Assembly: GCA_026120185.1 (NCBI GenBank)
Contig: JANUWF010002059.1
Coordinates: forward strand, 1,033,501 to 1,097,500
DNA length: 64,000 nt
From: Voacanga thouarsii
Taxonomy: Eukaryota > Streptophyta > Magnoliopsida > Gentianales > Apocynaceae
Direction of reading: 5' to 3'
A program made the translations under genes and the position numbers. Of the stretch, positions 11,166-23,639 are shown piece after piece. Each line of letters opens with the position of its first letter. The stretch's first letter is position 1. Below the pieces are notes generated by a model. That model was given only the letters and a program-made list of their open reading frames with translations. It did no database searches and had not been told where the DNA came from.

Positions 11166-12663
11166 ACAATGTCCTCCTTGGCAAAAAAATAAACACAAGA
11201 AAACATCTTCAAAGGGACCAAAACTAATAAAAGGGTAGAAAGTTTAAGTAATACTTCCCAAGTGCATTAATGCTCCAATAGATATCCAAGCTTGAGGTAA
11301 AGAGAAGGGCTTGTCCAAGAGGACTTTATTCTTGTAAAACGAAACACAAATAAAATCACAAGAAAAATAATAATAAAATAAAAACATACCTAAATAAAAG
11401 AAAACAAACTAAAGAAAAAGACTAAAATAAATAATAAAAATAAAATAAAAACTCTTTACACTCATCATGTTTCCTCATCAAACCTTTTGAAAAGACATCA
11501 AAGCTCTAAGTAGAAGATAGGCATAATGAATGTAGAAAGAATCGAGGCTTTTGAAAAATGGAGGGTTAATAAAAACAATTTGTCTCAGCAAAGCAAAGCA
11601 CATAACCCTTGTAACACCCCACTACCTAGGCCCAACAGGGCCAGGGATGTCGCCCCGTCCAAAGGACAATGGGTCTTTATAACTAAGTCACATAATCAAA
11701 ATAAAATAATATTACAAAAATTAAAACTTATTACAATCTAAAAATTCAAGACAAATCCAAAAATAACAATTGTTCACTCTCAACTCCTAAAGCATTACAT
11801 AAAAATAAATAACAGAATATTTTCCAAGGCGGGCAACAACTAGCTACTCATCCCCATAGCAGGATCGACATGAAATCATGGTAAAAGGAGTGATAAGATA
11901 AAAATTTCAATAAGTCCGTGTGTGCTTTGAGTGTTCAGTGAAAACAGTTCATGAATGCAAGGTGTAAGAACTTCATAAGAAAAAGACTGGCAAGCAATAA
12001 ATAAAGTTCAAAAGCAATAGTGGCGTTTTAGCTTTTCCAACCATACAGGTATAATAAAATCAACCACTAGAAAGGGTGGCCATAGGTTACCACACGTTGG
12101 GCCCCATAACCATACAATGGTTAGAATGCCACACTTTGTGCAGACTGACGAAAAAGATAAGTGATTGGCCTACCGGGTAAGATTCTCCTCCTTCTCTACA
12201 CCCAAACAAAACCGATTGTCCACTCTGGCAACACATAGTCCGCATAACTGAAACTGCTAGCTCAGACCGGCATGACTAAGTAGTGCTAACGTTTCTCTAA
12301 GTTGAGTTTATCTTTGGAAGGTGGTCTCCTGCCAGAAGACTTACTCTTGCTCTTCAAAACTAGTACTACTAGCATACCTTTATTGAGTACTCAACATAGT
12401 TCATTCCACTTAGGAGAAAACTGATAAAACATAGCTTTACTTAAAAATGGCAATCAAGGGTTTCCAAAATCTTTATCAAAATCGGTTTTAGAAACAGTTT
12501 AATGTTTGAATAAAATTACATGTTGATTTTCAAATGATTGGTTTGACTGAAATAAGAAAGGAAACAGTTCCTAATTGCCTTTACCAAATCAGTGTTCACA
12601 AACTTTGGGTTTAACTTGCCATAATAACTTTTTGCAACAAACAAGTTTTATGCAGGAGCTTAC

Positions 12664-12717
12664 TTGATTCTTTGCTTGAGATAAAATAAAGATCTTCAAA
12701 AGCTGACCTAACCCCGC
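12664..12717 (-). other. Exon-like 54-nt segment in LTR B
   Basis: On the minus strand an acceptor-like TTTACCCCAG precedes it and a donor-like CAA/GTAAGC follows. It has the same length and ends as in LTRs A and C. The downstream exon-3 acceptor is CAT rather than CAG in this copy (about 11870), so splicing there would be impaired. Confidence 0.45.
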
Positions 12718-13910
12718 CTGGGGTAAACACAAGCTATAATTAAACTCAAGCCAAAATTCACTTTCATAAATAATCTTAACTCAACTTACTACAATCATGA
12801 CCCTAATGTCCCAAGCTTTAAGGATAGATAATAAATAAAGGGTTTCTAAGATAAATTTAGCTTGATATTAAAATAACTAAGGTTTGTGAATTAGATACTA
12901 ACAAGTTGAAGGTTTAAATCTTGCTATAAATAAATTAGGGTTTATTTGATGAAGGGTCCTAGGCCCTAGATGATATTATTTAAAATAATAACCTATTAAT
13001 AATTAATTGTTAGAAAATAATTGGTAACTAAAATTAGTTGTAAGTAAATTTTAATAGGTTTTGATTAAAAGATAATAAATAATTTTTAATAGTATTTATG
13101 AATATAAGACTTTCAAAATTAATACTTTACCTATTATGATTATTTATATAAAAGGCTTTATTTGATATTATTATTTTATATAATATTCATATATTTTATT
13201 TCTTTAATAAAAGTTATCATTTATTTGACTAAAATATCATTATTTTATATAAGAGTCCAAATCTACATTTTCCTAGGGTTTTCGAAATTACTAGAAAAAA
13301 TTATAGTATTAATCATTTTATTGATGAAATAAAATTAACTTAGGGACAACAAGGTCATGATTATAATTCCTATGGCTAACCATAATCATGAACATATACT
13401 CTACACCAATCAACAAAACATCCAAATCATGAATAAAACATAGATCCAAATCTACCAAGACATGATCCAAACGGTACTAATATAAACATAATCATGGCCT
13501 TAACAAGAATACATGAACATAAACCCTATTCACCAAAGGTGACATAATCTCTAACATGCTTGATCATTCATACTACTCATGACATGAAGATATGTAACAA
13601 ACCCTAAAATGACATACATTCAACCAAGACAAATCAACTTATTCATCAATCCCATCTTCATCATACAAACATATTCATTCTCATGCTTCAATCCCAACTC
13701 CATCACAAAACACATGATCAACCTCCAAATATATCCCATCCTCATCTAACTACATCCAAGAGACATGAATCCAGGATTTAAAGAGAAGATGGAAGAAGCT
13801 TACTTGAATGATGACTACCTTGAAGTCGATCCAAGAAAATCCTCTCGCTAGGGATGCTTAATCCATCCAAGGAGAAGAAGAAACATGCCCATGGTGGAAG
13901 TAACCATTTA

Positions 13911-13913
<3 letters not shown>

Positions 13914-13970
<57 letters not shown>
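13914..13970. repeat. (GA)n microsatellite in LTR B
   Basis: About 28 GA units at the family's conserved position. The ORFs called across it on both strands are repeat artefacts. Confidence 0.95.
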
Positions 13971-13973
<3 letters not shown>

Positions 13974-15565
13974 ATTAGTCTATACTCATCAAGGCCGAAG
14001 ATGGAAGAAGATGAAGATGATTGTTCATGCTTACCTTGAAGGTGTTCTTGAGCCTTCAAGAAAATTCTGGTTTTTGATCTAAAAGTGAGACTTTGATTTC
14101 AGTGTTTGATGTTAAAAATTACAGGAATGGATTCACGAGAATGAGTAGGTATAATCTGGAGTTTTTGGAGATGATTGAAGTGGTTTTGAGTGGTCTTAGG
14201 TGTGAGAATGGTAGTAGATGTTCTTGGAGGTTTGGAGAGAATAGAGAGATTGAATGGAGGCTGGCCGAAATTCTGTGGGGAAAGGGTGGCCGAATTTCTT
14301 AAATGGTTTTTGGTAGTTGGATTTTCAGATTTGAGAGGAAAAGGAAAGCTGGTTGTTTGAAATTCAAAGAGAATAATTTAGGGAACATTTTGTGGTAGCA
14401 AATATGGTAAGTAGATCTTTGATGGTGGAGGTCTTTTGGGAAGCTACAATGGCCAACTGGATTACTGAAATTCTACTGAGATGAATGTTGTTTGATGGAG
14501 CTTTAGGGTGGCTGAAATATGGTGTACAATGGTGAAGGAGTTTTCTGGTTGTTTGAGGTTTAATTTGTGGAAGGTTGATGAAATAAATTGCTGGAATTTT
14601 AGACTTCAATCAATGGTTTGATTGGAGTGATTGATGGAGAGATTTTAGGAGCAGCCATGGAGTTGTTTTTCGAGCAGAACAATGGTGAGGATGCTGGAGT
14701 TCAGTTCATGGCTGATCAAGGTGAGTTTGTACAGAAAAATAGTGGAAGTTTCGGATAGGGGTGAAGAAGGAACAAAGCTGGAAATTCTGATAAGGTTTTT
14801 TGCAAGGCTTGCTGGAATTTCTAGGCTGATTTTTCTGCCATATTTCAATCAACTTGCAGAAAGTTTGAAGGGCCATTGGAGGGTCCTTTAAGGCTGGTTT
14901 CCAGCCTTCTTTATGGAGGAAAAACAAGGTTGAATTGCTGGTTGAAAAACTGGAAGAAACAGTTTGGTTTTTCGGGCTTTTGAGCTACGAACTGCCCAGG
15001 ATTTTTTTCCTGGTTTGCACAGCTCTTGAGCAGTCCGGTTTTGGTTGGAATTTTCAGCCTTCAAGCTAAGTGAAATAGCCATTTTCCTAGCAGCGTTTGA
15101 GAGGAAAAGATGGCTGAAATTTTTGACAATTGGACTGATCAAGAAGCTAGAAAAATTTCAGATTACTACATGAAGAAGATGAACACACATAGGTTGGAGT
15201 TTAAAGGTTCAACCATAGAGATTAATTCTCTTGGGAACCTTCCACAACTCCTCCCCATTTTCGATCAAGAAGATACCTCACATTGAGACATTTTCAAACC
15301 TTCAAAACTATAGAACTTTGCTGGAATTTTCTGGAAACAAAATTGGTTTAGATAAATTGAACAACCTAATGGATTAAGAAGGAAAGTTAGAGATCCAGAA
15401 GGGTATGAACCCCTTAGAAATTTTTGTAGGACACAAGAGTAGGATTAGGGCATTCCTTTCATGTCTCCCCTAGGACAACATTCCTACTCCTCCCTAAGAC
15501 ATGCAAGGGCCAAAAATAGCCTTCCTAAACAATAATAAAATTTAATCATGCTAAAACTCAAATGA

Positions 15566-15630
15566 CAGAATTTGAACTTAAGACCTCAAGAATTAATTCC
15601 AAAGCTCTAACCACTAAACCACAACAACTC
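15566..15630 (-). other. tRNA-like segment in LTR B
   Basis: The minus strand shows A-box TGGTTTAGTGG, about 253 bp from the LTR start, and a degraded B box AAGTTCAAATTC. Same position as in A', C, D and E. Confidence 0.5.
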
Positions 15631-15878
15631 TTGTTCTTATTTTCTCTCCCAAATATTTTTCCTATTTAATCCTCAAGCTATCTCCCTATTTTCTCCTCAA
15701 GCAAAATTACCATTTTGCCCTTCTTACTCACTAAGCTCAAATAAGCCATCTAGACAACAAATCACATATCTAAAGCACATATAATCATACAAAAATATAT
15801 TTATGCATGCGAGAAAATATGATATGTATCCCGACCCCCTTACTCTAGAGTTAGTTTTAGTTGGGGTTTCACAACCCT

Positions 15879-16539
15879 TATTCTGTAACATTCTTTTAGA
15901 CACATTAATATCTTTTTCAACATATGAGTATACATGGTATCTAACGGATGCATCAACTTTGATATCACTAATTAACCCTTCAAAATAATTTTTACAATTA
16001 AAATTCCCCTTTAAAATTAGTATTTGAGTTCTTAAAGATGGGATAAAGAAGTCCTTGCTTTTCAATGCTTCTACAAATACTAAGTTACCTCCCTGAAATT
16101 GGGGTGAAGGGTAGAATTTGTGAACATCCTCAAAGGGTTTCTTAGAATGAATGATAAATCCAACTTCTTGAGGTATGTTGAACTCCATACATTATCATTG
16201 GGACTATTGTTCTCCAAAAAGTGAGAAGAGCCTAAGAAATCATGTGACAAAGAAATATTAGAATTATGAGTACGTAGTGTAGAATTAAATACCTCTCTTG
16301 CCACATCATACAATTGTCCCTCATAGCCTTTCTTTTTTTTCATGGTCAATTATACGGGCTAGCATGAACTCATGAGTCTCATCAACAATCTGAACTAATT
16401 GTTTCCTTTGATCGCACAAATGTTGGGAAGCTTTTTCATGCCACTGAACAGATGAATTTGTATTGGCAACAGAAGAATTCACTAATACTTCTAATGATGT
16501 CTCACTAAAAACATCAATGTTAGCTTGTAATTTTGCCAA
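15879..16539 (-). pseudogene. Unrecognised coding remnant in F1 5' internal region
   Basis: Two overlapping minus-strand open stretches: 16539 to 16321 (MAKLQANIDVF..., helical, charged) and 16349 to about 15879 in two frames. They lie about 0.4 kb downstream of the PBS, where gag would be expected, but I see no zinc knuckle (CX2CX4HX4C) and no gag motif I can name. The second frame runs through the insertion point into LTR B, so its end is artefactual. It could be the decayed N-terminus of an Athila-type gag or an unrelated captured sequence. Confidence 0.3.
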
Positions 16540-16910
16540 TTTATCATCAATACACTAATGTTTTTTTTTTTGAAAAATGAAATAAAAATGATGAACAATA
16601 TAATTTAATTCATGAATACATAAAAATGAAACAAAACGAAATCTACTTTATCGCCTTCAGGTCATTAGATCATGTACCAAGGCAAACACCTAGCAATGAT
16701 AAGACGAAAGTTAGATAACGGAATTTATAATTCAAACAAAATTAGAAGAACAAATTAGTTAATTAATCATTAGTTATTGTTAGTAAGTTAGATTACATAG
16801 ATACAAAAGATGGCACATTTTTACATAAAGAACAATTGTACATATCTATATATTTACATATTTGTATATTTACATATTCACATGGTTAAATCAACAAAAT
16901 CCAAGCTTTC

Positions 16911-16930
16911 AGGCAACGGCGCCAAAAACC
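16911..16930 (-). promoter_or_regulatory. Primer binding site of F1
   Basis: The minus strand reads GGTTTTTGGCGCCGTTGCCT right after the 5' LTR end. The core TGGCGCCGTTGCC is complementary to the 3' end of tRNA-Asp, the primer known for Athila-type elements; the bases after it have decayed. Confidence 0.8.
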
Positions 16931-18374
16931 TGATGCGTATGGATTTGGGTATAAAAAATCATATAAAAATAAGCATATTCCCAATCAAGTTTACATTAAA
17001 ACGTTAAACTCAAATTAGACATATAAGCAAGCGTACTCATCATTAACATAGCATAGGGTTCAAATGAGTGTTGATCCTCAAGGAACAAGTATACATTAAT
17101 CACATTTCTTTCATTGTTTAACCGACTCGATAAAGTGAAAAAGAAATAAAATAAAATAAAATAAAATAAAAATAAAAATATATACATGTCAAGGATGGAG
17201 AAGTATGTAACTCAAACCATTGTTTAGACAAACATGATTTTAAAGAACCTAACCATTATCATAACTAATTATTCTCTTGGCATCATGAAGGATTAAAGTA
17301 GATTCACATCGATGGTCAATCCATGAAATCACTACCTTCTAGATAAATTAGAATCACTTGGTCTCGTCTCAACTAATTCATCCAAAAGATGCATTAAACA
17401 CAGTCCTCAATTAAATTCTCTTGGTCTTGGAAAATTTAAAACATGAAATGAATCAATGAACCCCTGGTCTCAGAAGACATCAATTAACCTTCAATTACCA
17501 GTTCTAAGCAATCAACCCCCTTGGTCTAGTAAGTTAAAAGCCAATAGAATATGAAATTAATAAATTGAAACTAACACCAACCCCTTTGGTCCAGTAAGTT
17601 GATGGAGAGAACCAACCAACTAATCTCGTAATAAGTACAAGTAATTGAATACCAAGAATAACAATCAATTAATCAAAAGATCAAACAACTCTAAAAAACA
17701 TGAATATCTTAAACAATGTGGAATTACAATAAAACAATTAACATATTATTGTTCAAGAAAAAGAAAACAAAGTAAAAGAAAAAACTCATAGACAAGCCTC
17801 TTTCTTCTTCCTTTAAAGACCTTCTTGCACAACCTTCATTGAATTGAAGAATTCCTCCTTTGATTTGAGTGATTTGCTACGATGATCAATGAATTCTCCC
17901 CTTTTCCCTTGTGTTTTCCATGAATTTATAGGCTTGGAAAGTGCCTAAACTCGTTGGTGTAATGTTCTTGGCTGAGTAGAAGTTGGAAAATACTAAAACT
18001 CCACAGATTACCAAAAACAGCGTAGAAAAAAATCAAGCACCACCTTAACTTCAAGCACAGCCGGCACCGCCTTGGCTACTGGAGCCGGTGCCAGTTCCAC
18101 TCTATTTCGCTCTATTTTGATAGTTTTTTGTTGCCTCGAAGTTCGTGTTACTAGTGCATGGTGGGCGCCGGTTCCTCTGTCCTAGCCAACATCGCCTCTA
18201 TTCTGTTTTGTGACGTTTTTGCTTCGTTTTACCTTGAAAATTTGTAATAATGACAAAATACCTTTCCAAGGATAAAATCTCAAATATGAAGGAATACGAC
18301 TTGTTTTTGAACAAAATTTATCGCAAAAAAGCCTCAAATAACTAAGAAAAATATGACTAATTTAGCCCATATCA
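16931..18374 (-). repeat. 5' LTR of F1
   Basis: A 1444-bp intact LTR; the minus strand starts TGATATGGGCTAAATTAG at 18374 and ends ACGCATCA at 16931. It carries the GC-rich block around 18058-18094 and an extra GGGCGCCGGTT block at about 18167 that is lost in the 3' LTR. Confidence 0.87.
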
Positions 18375-19293
18375 GAAATCACTCAAATCAAAGGAGGAAT
18401 TCTTCAATCAAGGAAGGTTGTGTAAGAAGGTCTTTAAAGGAATAAGGAGGAGGCTTGTCTATGAGTACTTTCTTTTACTTTATTTTCTTTTTCTTGAACA
18501 ATGTTGTATTAATTGTTTTATTGTAGTTTACCATTGTTTTAGGTATTCATGATTTTTGGTTATTTGATCTTTTGATTAATTAATTGTTATTCTTGGTATT
18601 TAATTACTTGTGCGAATTATAAGATTAAGGGGTTGTTTCTTTCTATTGACTTGCTTGTGAAAGGGGTTGATGGTGGTTTCAATTTGTTAATTTCATATTT
18701 GTTGTCTCTTAACTTACTTGAGAAAGGGGTTAATTGCTAAAAATAGGGTAATTAAAGGTTAATTGATGTCTGACAGAGTATGGATTCATTGGTTAATTTC
18801 ATGTTTTAAGTTTGCCAGAGTATGGAAATTTAATCAAGGACTGTGTTTAATGCATCTTTTGGGTGAATTAGTTGAGACAGAGTATGTGATGCTAATTTGT
18901 CTAAAAGATAGTGATTTCATGGATTGGAAAAGAAGTTAATCTATATTAATCCTTCATGATGCCAAGAGAATAATTAGTTATGATAATGAGTGGGTTCTTT
19001 AAGATTATGTTTGTCTAAATAATGGCTTGAGCTACATAATTCTCCATCATCGATATGTATATATTCTTTTATTTTATTTTTTATTTCATTTTATTGAGTC
19101 AGTGAAACCATGAGAGAAAAGGGAATAATGCATACTTATTCCTTAAGGATCAACACTCGTTTGAACCCTATACTATGCTTAATTATGGGTACGCTTGCTC
19201 ATATGTGTAATTTGGGTTTAACGTTTTAATTTAAACTTGATTGGGAATGTGCTTATTTTTATATGATTTTTATACCCAAATAAATACGCATCA
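18375..19293 (+). mobile_element. Athila-type LTR F2, second fragment
   Basis: Continues the forward LTR interrupted at 6335 (GAAATCACTCAAATC) and ends AATACGCATCA at 19293. With 6039-6335 it forms the host LTR into which F1 inserted. Confidence 0.8.
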
Positions 19294-19512
19294 GGTTCCA
19301 GTTCATTATCGGAACAAGTCCGTTTCAGCTTTTTTTCTGCAATTTTTATCCAAAATCTATGAAAAAACTTCCTACAACCAAGAAAATCTTTTTACAGTTG
19401 AATTTCATCAAAACATCTCAAAATAATAAATTATAAAACCATTATGCACAAAAATACAACTCAAATTCATGTCAAATGACTAAGAAAATATAGGTATATT
19501 TTAGTCCTATCA
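19294..19512 (-). mobile_element. Athila-type LTR fragment F3
   Basis: The minus strand from 19512 reads TGATAGGACTAAAATATACC, a diverged LTR start of the F family. It is cut at 19293 by F2. Its right edge abuts the gag of copia element G, so F3 probably inserted into G. Confidence 0.6.
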
Positions 19513-20290
19513 AAATATTTACCCTTAAGCTTGGCATTGGGCTTAGACTGACCTTGTATAGTCATCTTAGACTTAGCCCTTGCATTGTTCTATCTCTCAT
19601 TCTTCTTGTACTTCTTGGGCTGGGCTCTAGTTCTAAAAGATGAAGCTGAATGAGTAACCAAAATCTTTGATATAAGCTTCATTACTTTTTTAGCTGCCTG
19701 TAGTTCCTTCATCAACGTAGTTAAAGTCATACTTAACTTGTTCATGTTATAGTTTAACTTGAACTGAAAGTACGAATCTGGTAAAGTTTTAAGAACCATG
19801 TTAATTTAGCTCTTGAGACCTATCGTGGATCCTAGAACCGCAGCTTTCTCGAAATGAGTAATTATCTTCAGCAAGTACTCTTGAACCGATGCCCTTTTAG
19901 CTATTCTAATGTTTATGATTGCCTAGAGAGCTTCTTGTCTTATGGGCTAGCTCTTATCTGCAAACATGGTATGCAAAGATATATCGATATCATACATAAT
20001 GGACATATTCTCATGCTTCGATTGAAGTATATTGGACATGAAAGCTAACATATAGTATCTAGTCATCTCGTTATCTCGTCGACTTTCTTCCTTGCCCTAT
20101 CAGCTTCATGTTCTTGGTCGGTAGAATCTTCTCCAATTTTAGGACAGGAGTTTGTAAGAACATACTTATACTGCTCTGTTGTGACTACTATGTTTAGATT
20201 CCTCTTCCATTCTACATAGTTAAGTTCAGTTAACTTATTTTTTGTGAGAATAATAAACAATAGCTTGAACCCAAAAATTTCTATTGATCC
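19513..20290 (-). pseudogene. Ty1/copia gag remnant of element G
   Basis: Minus-strand fragments match the copia gag (UBN2/DUF4219-type) also seen at 58600-59393. The N-terminal NKLTELNYVEWKRNLNIV stretch (about 20240-20185) corresponds to the usual LTGPNYxxWKRNLxI of this family, and a later piece (19799-19590) gives MVLKTLPDSYFQFKLNYN and a basic tail. The reading frame is broken between them and the start region is frameshifted. The zinc knuckle and everything downstream are missing because the Athila-type LTR F3 begins at 19512. No functional product is expected. Confidence 0.72.
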
Positions 20291-21496
20291 CTAAAAAAAA
20301 CATTCATTTAATTAAATTTATTTGAAAATGATAAAACATATAAAATGCACATATAAACATCATATTATATCTTTGACAAGGTTCACCTATTAAAACCATT
20401 ATCAATTAATATGAAAATTTTGTCTCTTAGAATAACTGATATAGCTTCGTAGGAAGGTTAACAGTTTTCCAAGTTAAGTGTGTGACTATCACTAATTAAA
20501 CTTTCTTAATAGGTAATGACCTAGAAATAGTTCCATCAATTGGATGACTACTACATATATTACCTAAGAATAATCTAATATTAATACCTCCAATGTAGCC
20601 TGGCCGATACCAACATATATCTTAGTCATTAATTATAATACTTCTATTAGGCCTAGATTCTCATGAAAATCCATCCTATAAAGGATCATGCTTAGGAGGA
20701 GACAAGAATAATTATAATCTCTAACAAAAATTCGTGATAGAAGCTATAGGGCCGTTAGAACACCTATCCCACGTAATCTGTTATCAAAATATGGGTTTGT
20801 AAAAACATTTCCCTTTAATAATATACTAATTCTATTAACTTTTGTAGACCTCCAAAATTCAATATTATTCTCTATGTGAAGAATAAAAGCCTTTGAGAGA
20901 ATAAACCATGAATTTTATTTTCACTACTTAAGTCAAAAACCTTCTAAGAACTAAATTTAAAATACTTAAATTCAAATTATTCTCCATGGCAAATACAAAA
21001 TCCTTTGAGAGAACATAATCATGAATTTTTTTTTTAAACTCTTGAGTTCCTTTTATTTAAAAAACATTTTTGTAGTTATTCTATCTATAGACATGCTCTT
21101 AAAAGTATATCTTTTGTGGACTATTTCTATCCTTTAATTTCTAAGTGATCAAATAATGGATTAAATATAATAAAATAAAATGACCTTGTTTAATCCTGAG
21201 GTTCTTTTACTAACCATTTTCAAGCAAAATATTCATTATAGATAAATAACCATTATAAGCAAGTTAATCTCAATTGATATGGCACCCAAAAGAAAAGAAA
21301 AATTACAAGAAAAACATTGCACAAAGCTAAACTGCATTGTTCTTAAGGAAACCTTGAACCAATGCCTTTTAATAAGCTAAACCGTGCACGTCCAAGACCA
21401 AGCCACGGCCGACTCAAAGAGCATGTTGCAGCGGGCTTGCCCTTGCCTCACCTAACTCTGCTGTGAACTAGAGCTATAGTTGGCTTGATGTAGCTA

Positions 21497-21543
21497 GGGC
21501 CGGCTTTGGTATGAAGCTTTGGTTCAATACCAAAGCCAGCCCC
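21497..21543. other. Inverted repeat / hairpin in the G leader
   Basis: GGGCCGGCTTTGGTAT (21497-21512) and ATACCAAAGCCAGCCC (21527-21542) pair with one mismatch around a 14-nt loop. Confidence 0.8.
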
Positions 21544-21911
21544 AGCTTGCTATAGTCCCTACCAGTACTGCCTTTTCTAGTTTCTATCCTTGCGAATTTC
21601 ATTCATCTTTTCTTCAAGGTTCTTCACGATCAGCCAAGCACTATGATTGTTACAAAAAATTCGAGTAGACTGAATTTAAACAATACACAATTGCCTATGA
21701 CTTTCAATCGAGGCTTATACAAATTCTATGGAAAATGAAAAGAACAAATTTGATACAAATGCCTATGTCTCCACACACAATGCATACACAATATCTACCC
21801 ATATGAAAAACCATTAAGGATCACATACAATCACAAAGATTAAATTTTTATTACTCAAGGAACTTCCTTTCTGGTTATTAATCCTAAGCGTGCTCCTAAA
21901 TTATAATTAGT

Positions 21912-21924
21912 AGCTCTGATATCA
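21912..21924 (-). promoter_or_regulatory. Primer binding site of element G
   Basis: The minus strand reads TGATATCAGAGCT, one base from the initiator-Met PBS TGGTATCAGAGC of copia elements, two bases from the LTR end. Confidence 0.78.
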
Positions 21925-21926
21925 CT

Positions 21927-23639
21927 TGAAGGACTGCGAGAAATTTAAAATACCGTGAAATTTAGGTTTTCAAAATAATTTCCTAATGATAATTTAGGAA
22001 TTTTTACTTTTACGATGTGTAGGGTGAACTATTGATGATGGAGTTGGGTTTGAGAGAACTTGAATACTCGAATTTGGCACCTCCGAGTTTGTGACAAAAA
22101 CTTGTTCTGCAAGAATATCAACCAAGCATCTACTTCTTTACATCAAAGACACACTAAAACTGGCACCTTTCGATCTTCTAGAGTATTGTCTAACCTACTG
22201 TAGGCTATCTACCAATGAAAGTAGAAACTATGATGTATATCAATGGAAGATACGAATGAGAGCTGTTTTGAGAGAAAAAGAATAGAGGCATATTTAGGGA
22301 AGCTATTTCTGTTCTTCTTACATAAGAAAGATCATAGAAGTCAACACCTTTAATCCTATGCCTTCTTTTCCTTTATAAAGGTTGGCTACCCAGGGTTCCA
22401 AAAACTCTAAGGCTGTCACTCTTCCATACCTTGTGGGCCTCAGTTTGACCCTACCCTTTAAATAAGTCCACGACTTATGTCTAAATATTTTATTAATTAA
22501 TTAATCCTATTGGGCCAATATAAAATTACCTAAGATAATTAATTAATAATCTAAATTAATTAAATTGGCCCAATATATTTTTTAGCCCAAATAAATAATT
22601 ATTAGACTCTTAGGATAATTCTTCTAATATTAATCTCATTCCGTAAGCCCATATAATAAATAAATTACTAAGGTTATTTGAGCTACTGAGGACCAAAAGA
22701 CATATTATTCTTGACTAGTAAAATAATTAAAATACCTCTACTAACAAATAATTATATTTTAGCATTTTAAATTCATTTATCACTATATTAAAATATTAAC
22801 CCCAAGAACAATATTGCAAATGCGGTATCTTTGACCTACAAGTGTAATGATGAAAGTACCCTTTTCCATTATATCCATCATCGAGACAGAAAAAATATAC
22901 TAACACATTTCTTCATGACATCTAGTCATATAATCCATGACTTTTAAAATGTATCTAATTATCTCTTAGAGTTACCCAAATGCATACAATACTAAGTTAT
23001 ATTCCAAAGCTTTTGGATTATTTATATTATCCTAGATAATCATAAGGGAGTAATTTACCTCTAATAAGTGATGTATAGAAACTTTACTATATAAGGCTAT
23101 ATCAATTAACCAGAGTTATACACCTAACGTGCAAGATTATTCATCTAACATAAAGATGTCACCTATCGTATATCAAAGTGCATAGGTCTAGCTTCACCAA
23201 ACCATCAACTTATACACAAGTCTTAGGTCTACATTGTAATAGTAATAGTCTGATTTCTTTAAACAGAGTACTTTATCAAGAACTACTCCTACAGGTTTGC
23301 TTCTACGTATTCTAAATATGTTTTTGCTAATGGTGTGAGTGAGCTACTCACTGGTTAAAGGTAAACCATCGTTCATTTAGAAATTAAAGTATAATGATCT
23401 TAGCATGATGAAATACCCAGTTTTATCAAAAAATTAAGAATAATATTTTTCTTATATATCAAACATCCATGGCTAATATTTTTCTGTAAAGAATGAACTA
23501 ACACATGGATCATTTATTTGTCTTATTTAGGCCTTAATGTGTAAATATGTATGATCAAACAATCATTATATGAATGGAATATTTCATTACAATTCGTAAT
23601 ATAGAAATACACAGTCTATTTTGAGCACACATTCTGACA
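21927..23639 (-). repeat. 5' LTR of copia element G
   Basis: A 1713-bp LTR; the minus strand starts TGTCAGAATGTGTGCTC at 23639 and ends next to the PBS at 21927. Internal order resembles the LTRs of G2 (53801-55712). The right flank ACATT (23640-23644) would be the target duplication; its partner is outside the window. Confidence 0.72.

Larger units (their letters stand above)
9389..11609 (-). other. F1 internal non-coding region (3' part)
   Basis: This 2.2 kb of decayed sequence between the PPT and the nested LTR B has no recognisable retroviral domain. It includes a perfect 8-bp-stem hairpin at 9408-9427, a pyrimidine-rich tract at about 10080-10300, and two further PPT-like repeats at 10917-10935 and 11146-11165. 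The open frames here are low-complexity Phe/Leu/Ser and not credible genes. Confidence 0.7.
11610..15873 (-). mobile_element. Chromovirus-type solo LTR, copy B
   Basis: A complete reverse LTR of 4264 bp: the minus strand starts TGTGAAACCCC at 15873 and ends GGGGTGTTACA at 11610. It is flanked by a perfect 5-bp target duplication, ACCCT (11605-11609 and 15874-15878). No internal sequence is attached, so it is a solo LTR or a very short non-autonomous element. By eye it is very close to copy C (29184-33449), so both are relatively young. It contains the (GA)n tract, tRNA-like segment, exon-like segment and AT-rich middle of the family. Confidence 0.92.
6336..18374 (-). mobile_element. Full-length Athila-type gypsy element F1, without pol
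   Basis: The reverse element has a 5' LTR at 16931-18374, a PBS at 16911-16930, an internal region, a PPT at 9389-9406 and a 3' LTR at 6336-9388. The LTRs read TGATA(G/T)GGGC...ACGCATCA. The PBS core TGGCGCCGTTGCC matches the tRNA-Asp-type PBS known in plant Athila/Tat gypsy elements, and the PPT AAGTGTGGGGGAAT is typical of them. Flanks AAAAT (6331-6335) and GAAAT (18375-18379) are a 4/5 target duplication, and the two flanking halves join into one forward LTR (F2). Without nested insertions the internal part is only about 3.3 kb, with no RT, integrase or protease recognisable, so I infer a non-autonomous derivative. Confidence 0.8.
20291..21926 (-). other. 5' leader of copia element G
   Basis: About 1.6 kb between PBS and gag, collinear in its gag-proximal part (about 20590-20800) with the leader of G2 (about 59690-59880). 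It is non-coding. It contains a GC-rich segment (about 21360-21600) with a strong hairpin at 21497-21543. Confidence 0.65.

Noticed and set aside
13778..14059. Ser/Leu- and Glu/Arg-repeat ORFs over the CT/GA tracts (also near 1444, 3886, 31004)
   Set aside because: They are translations of dinucleotide repeats present on both strands, with no codon structure or homology.
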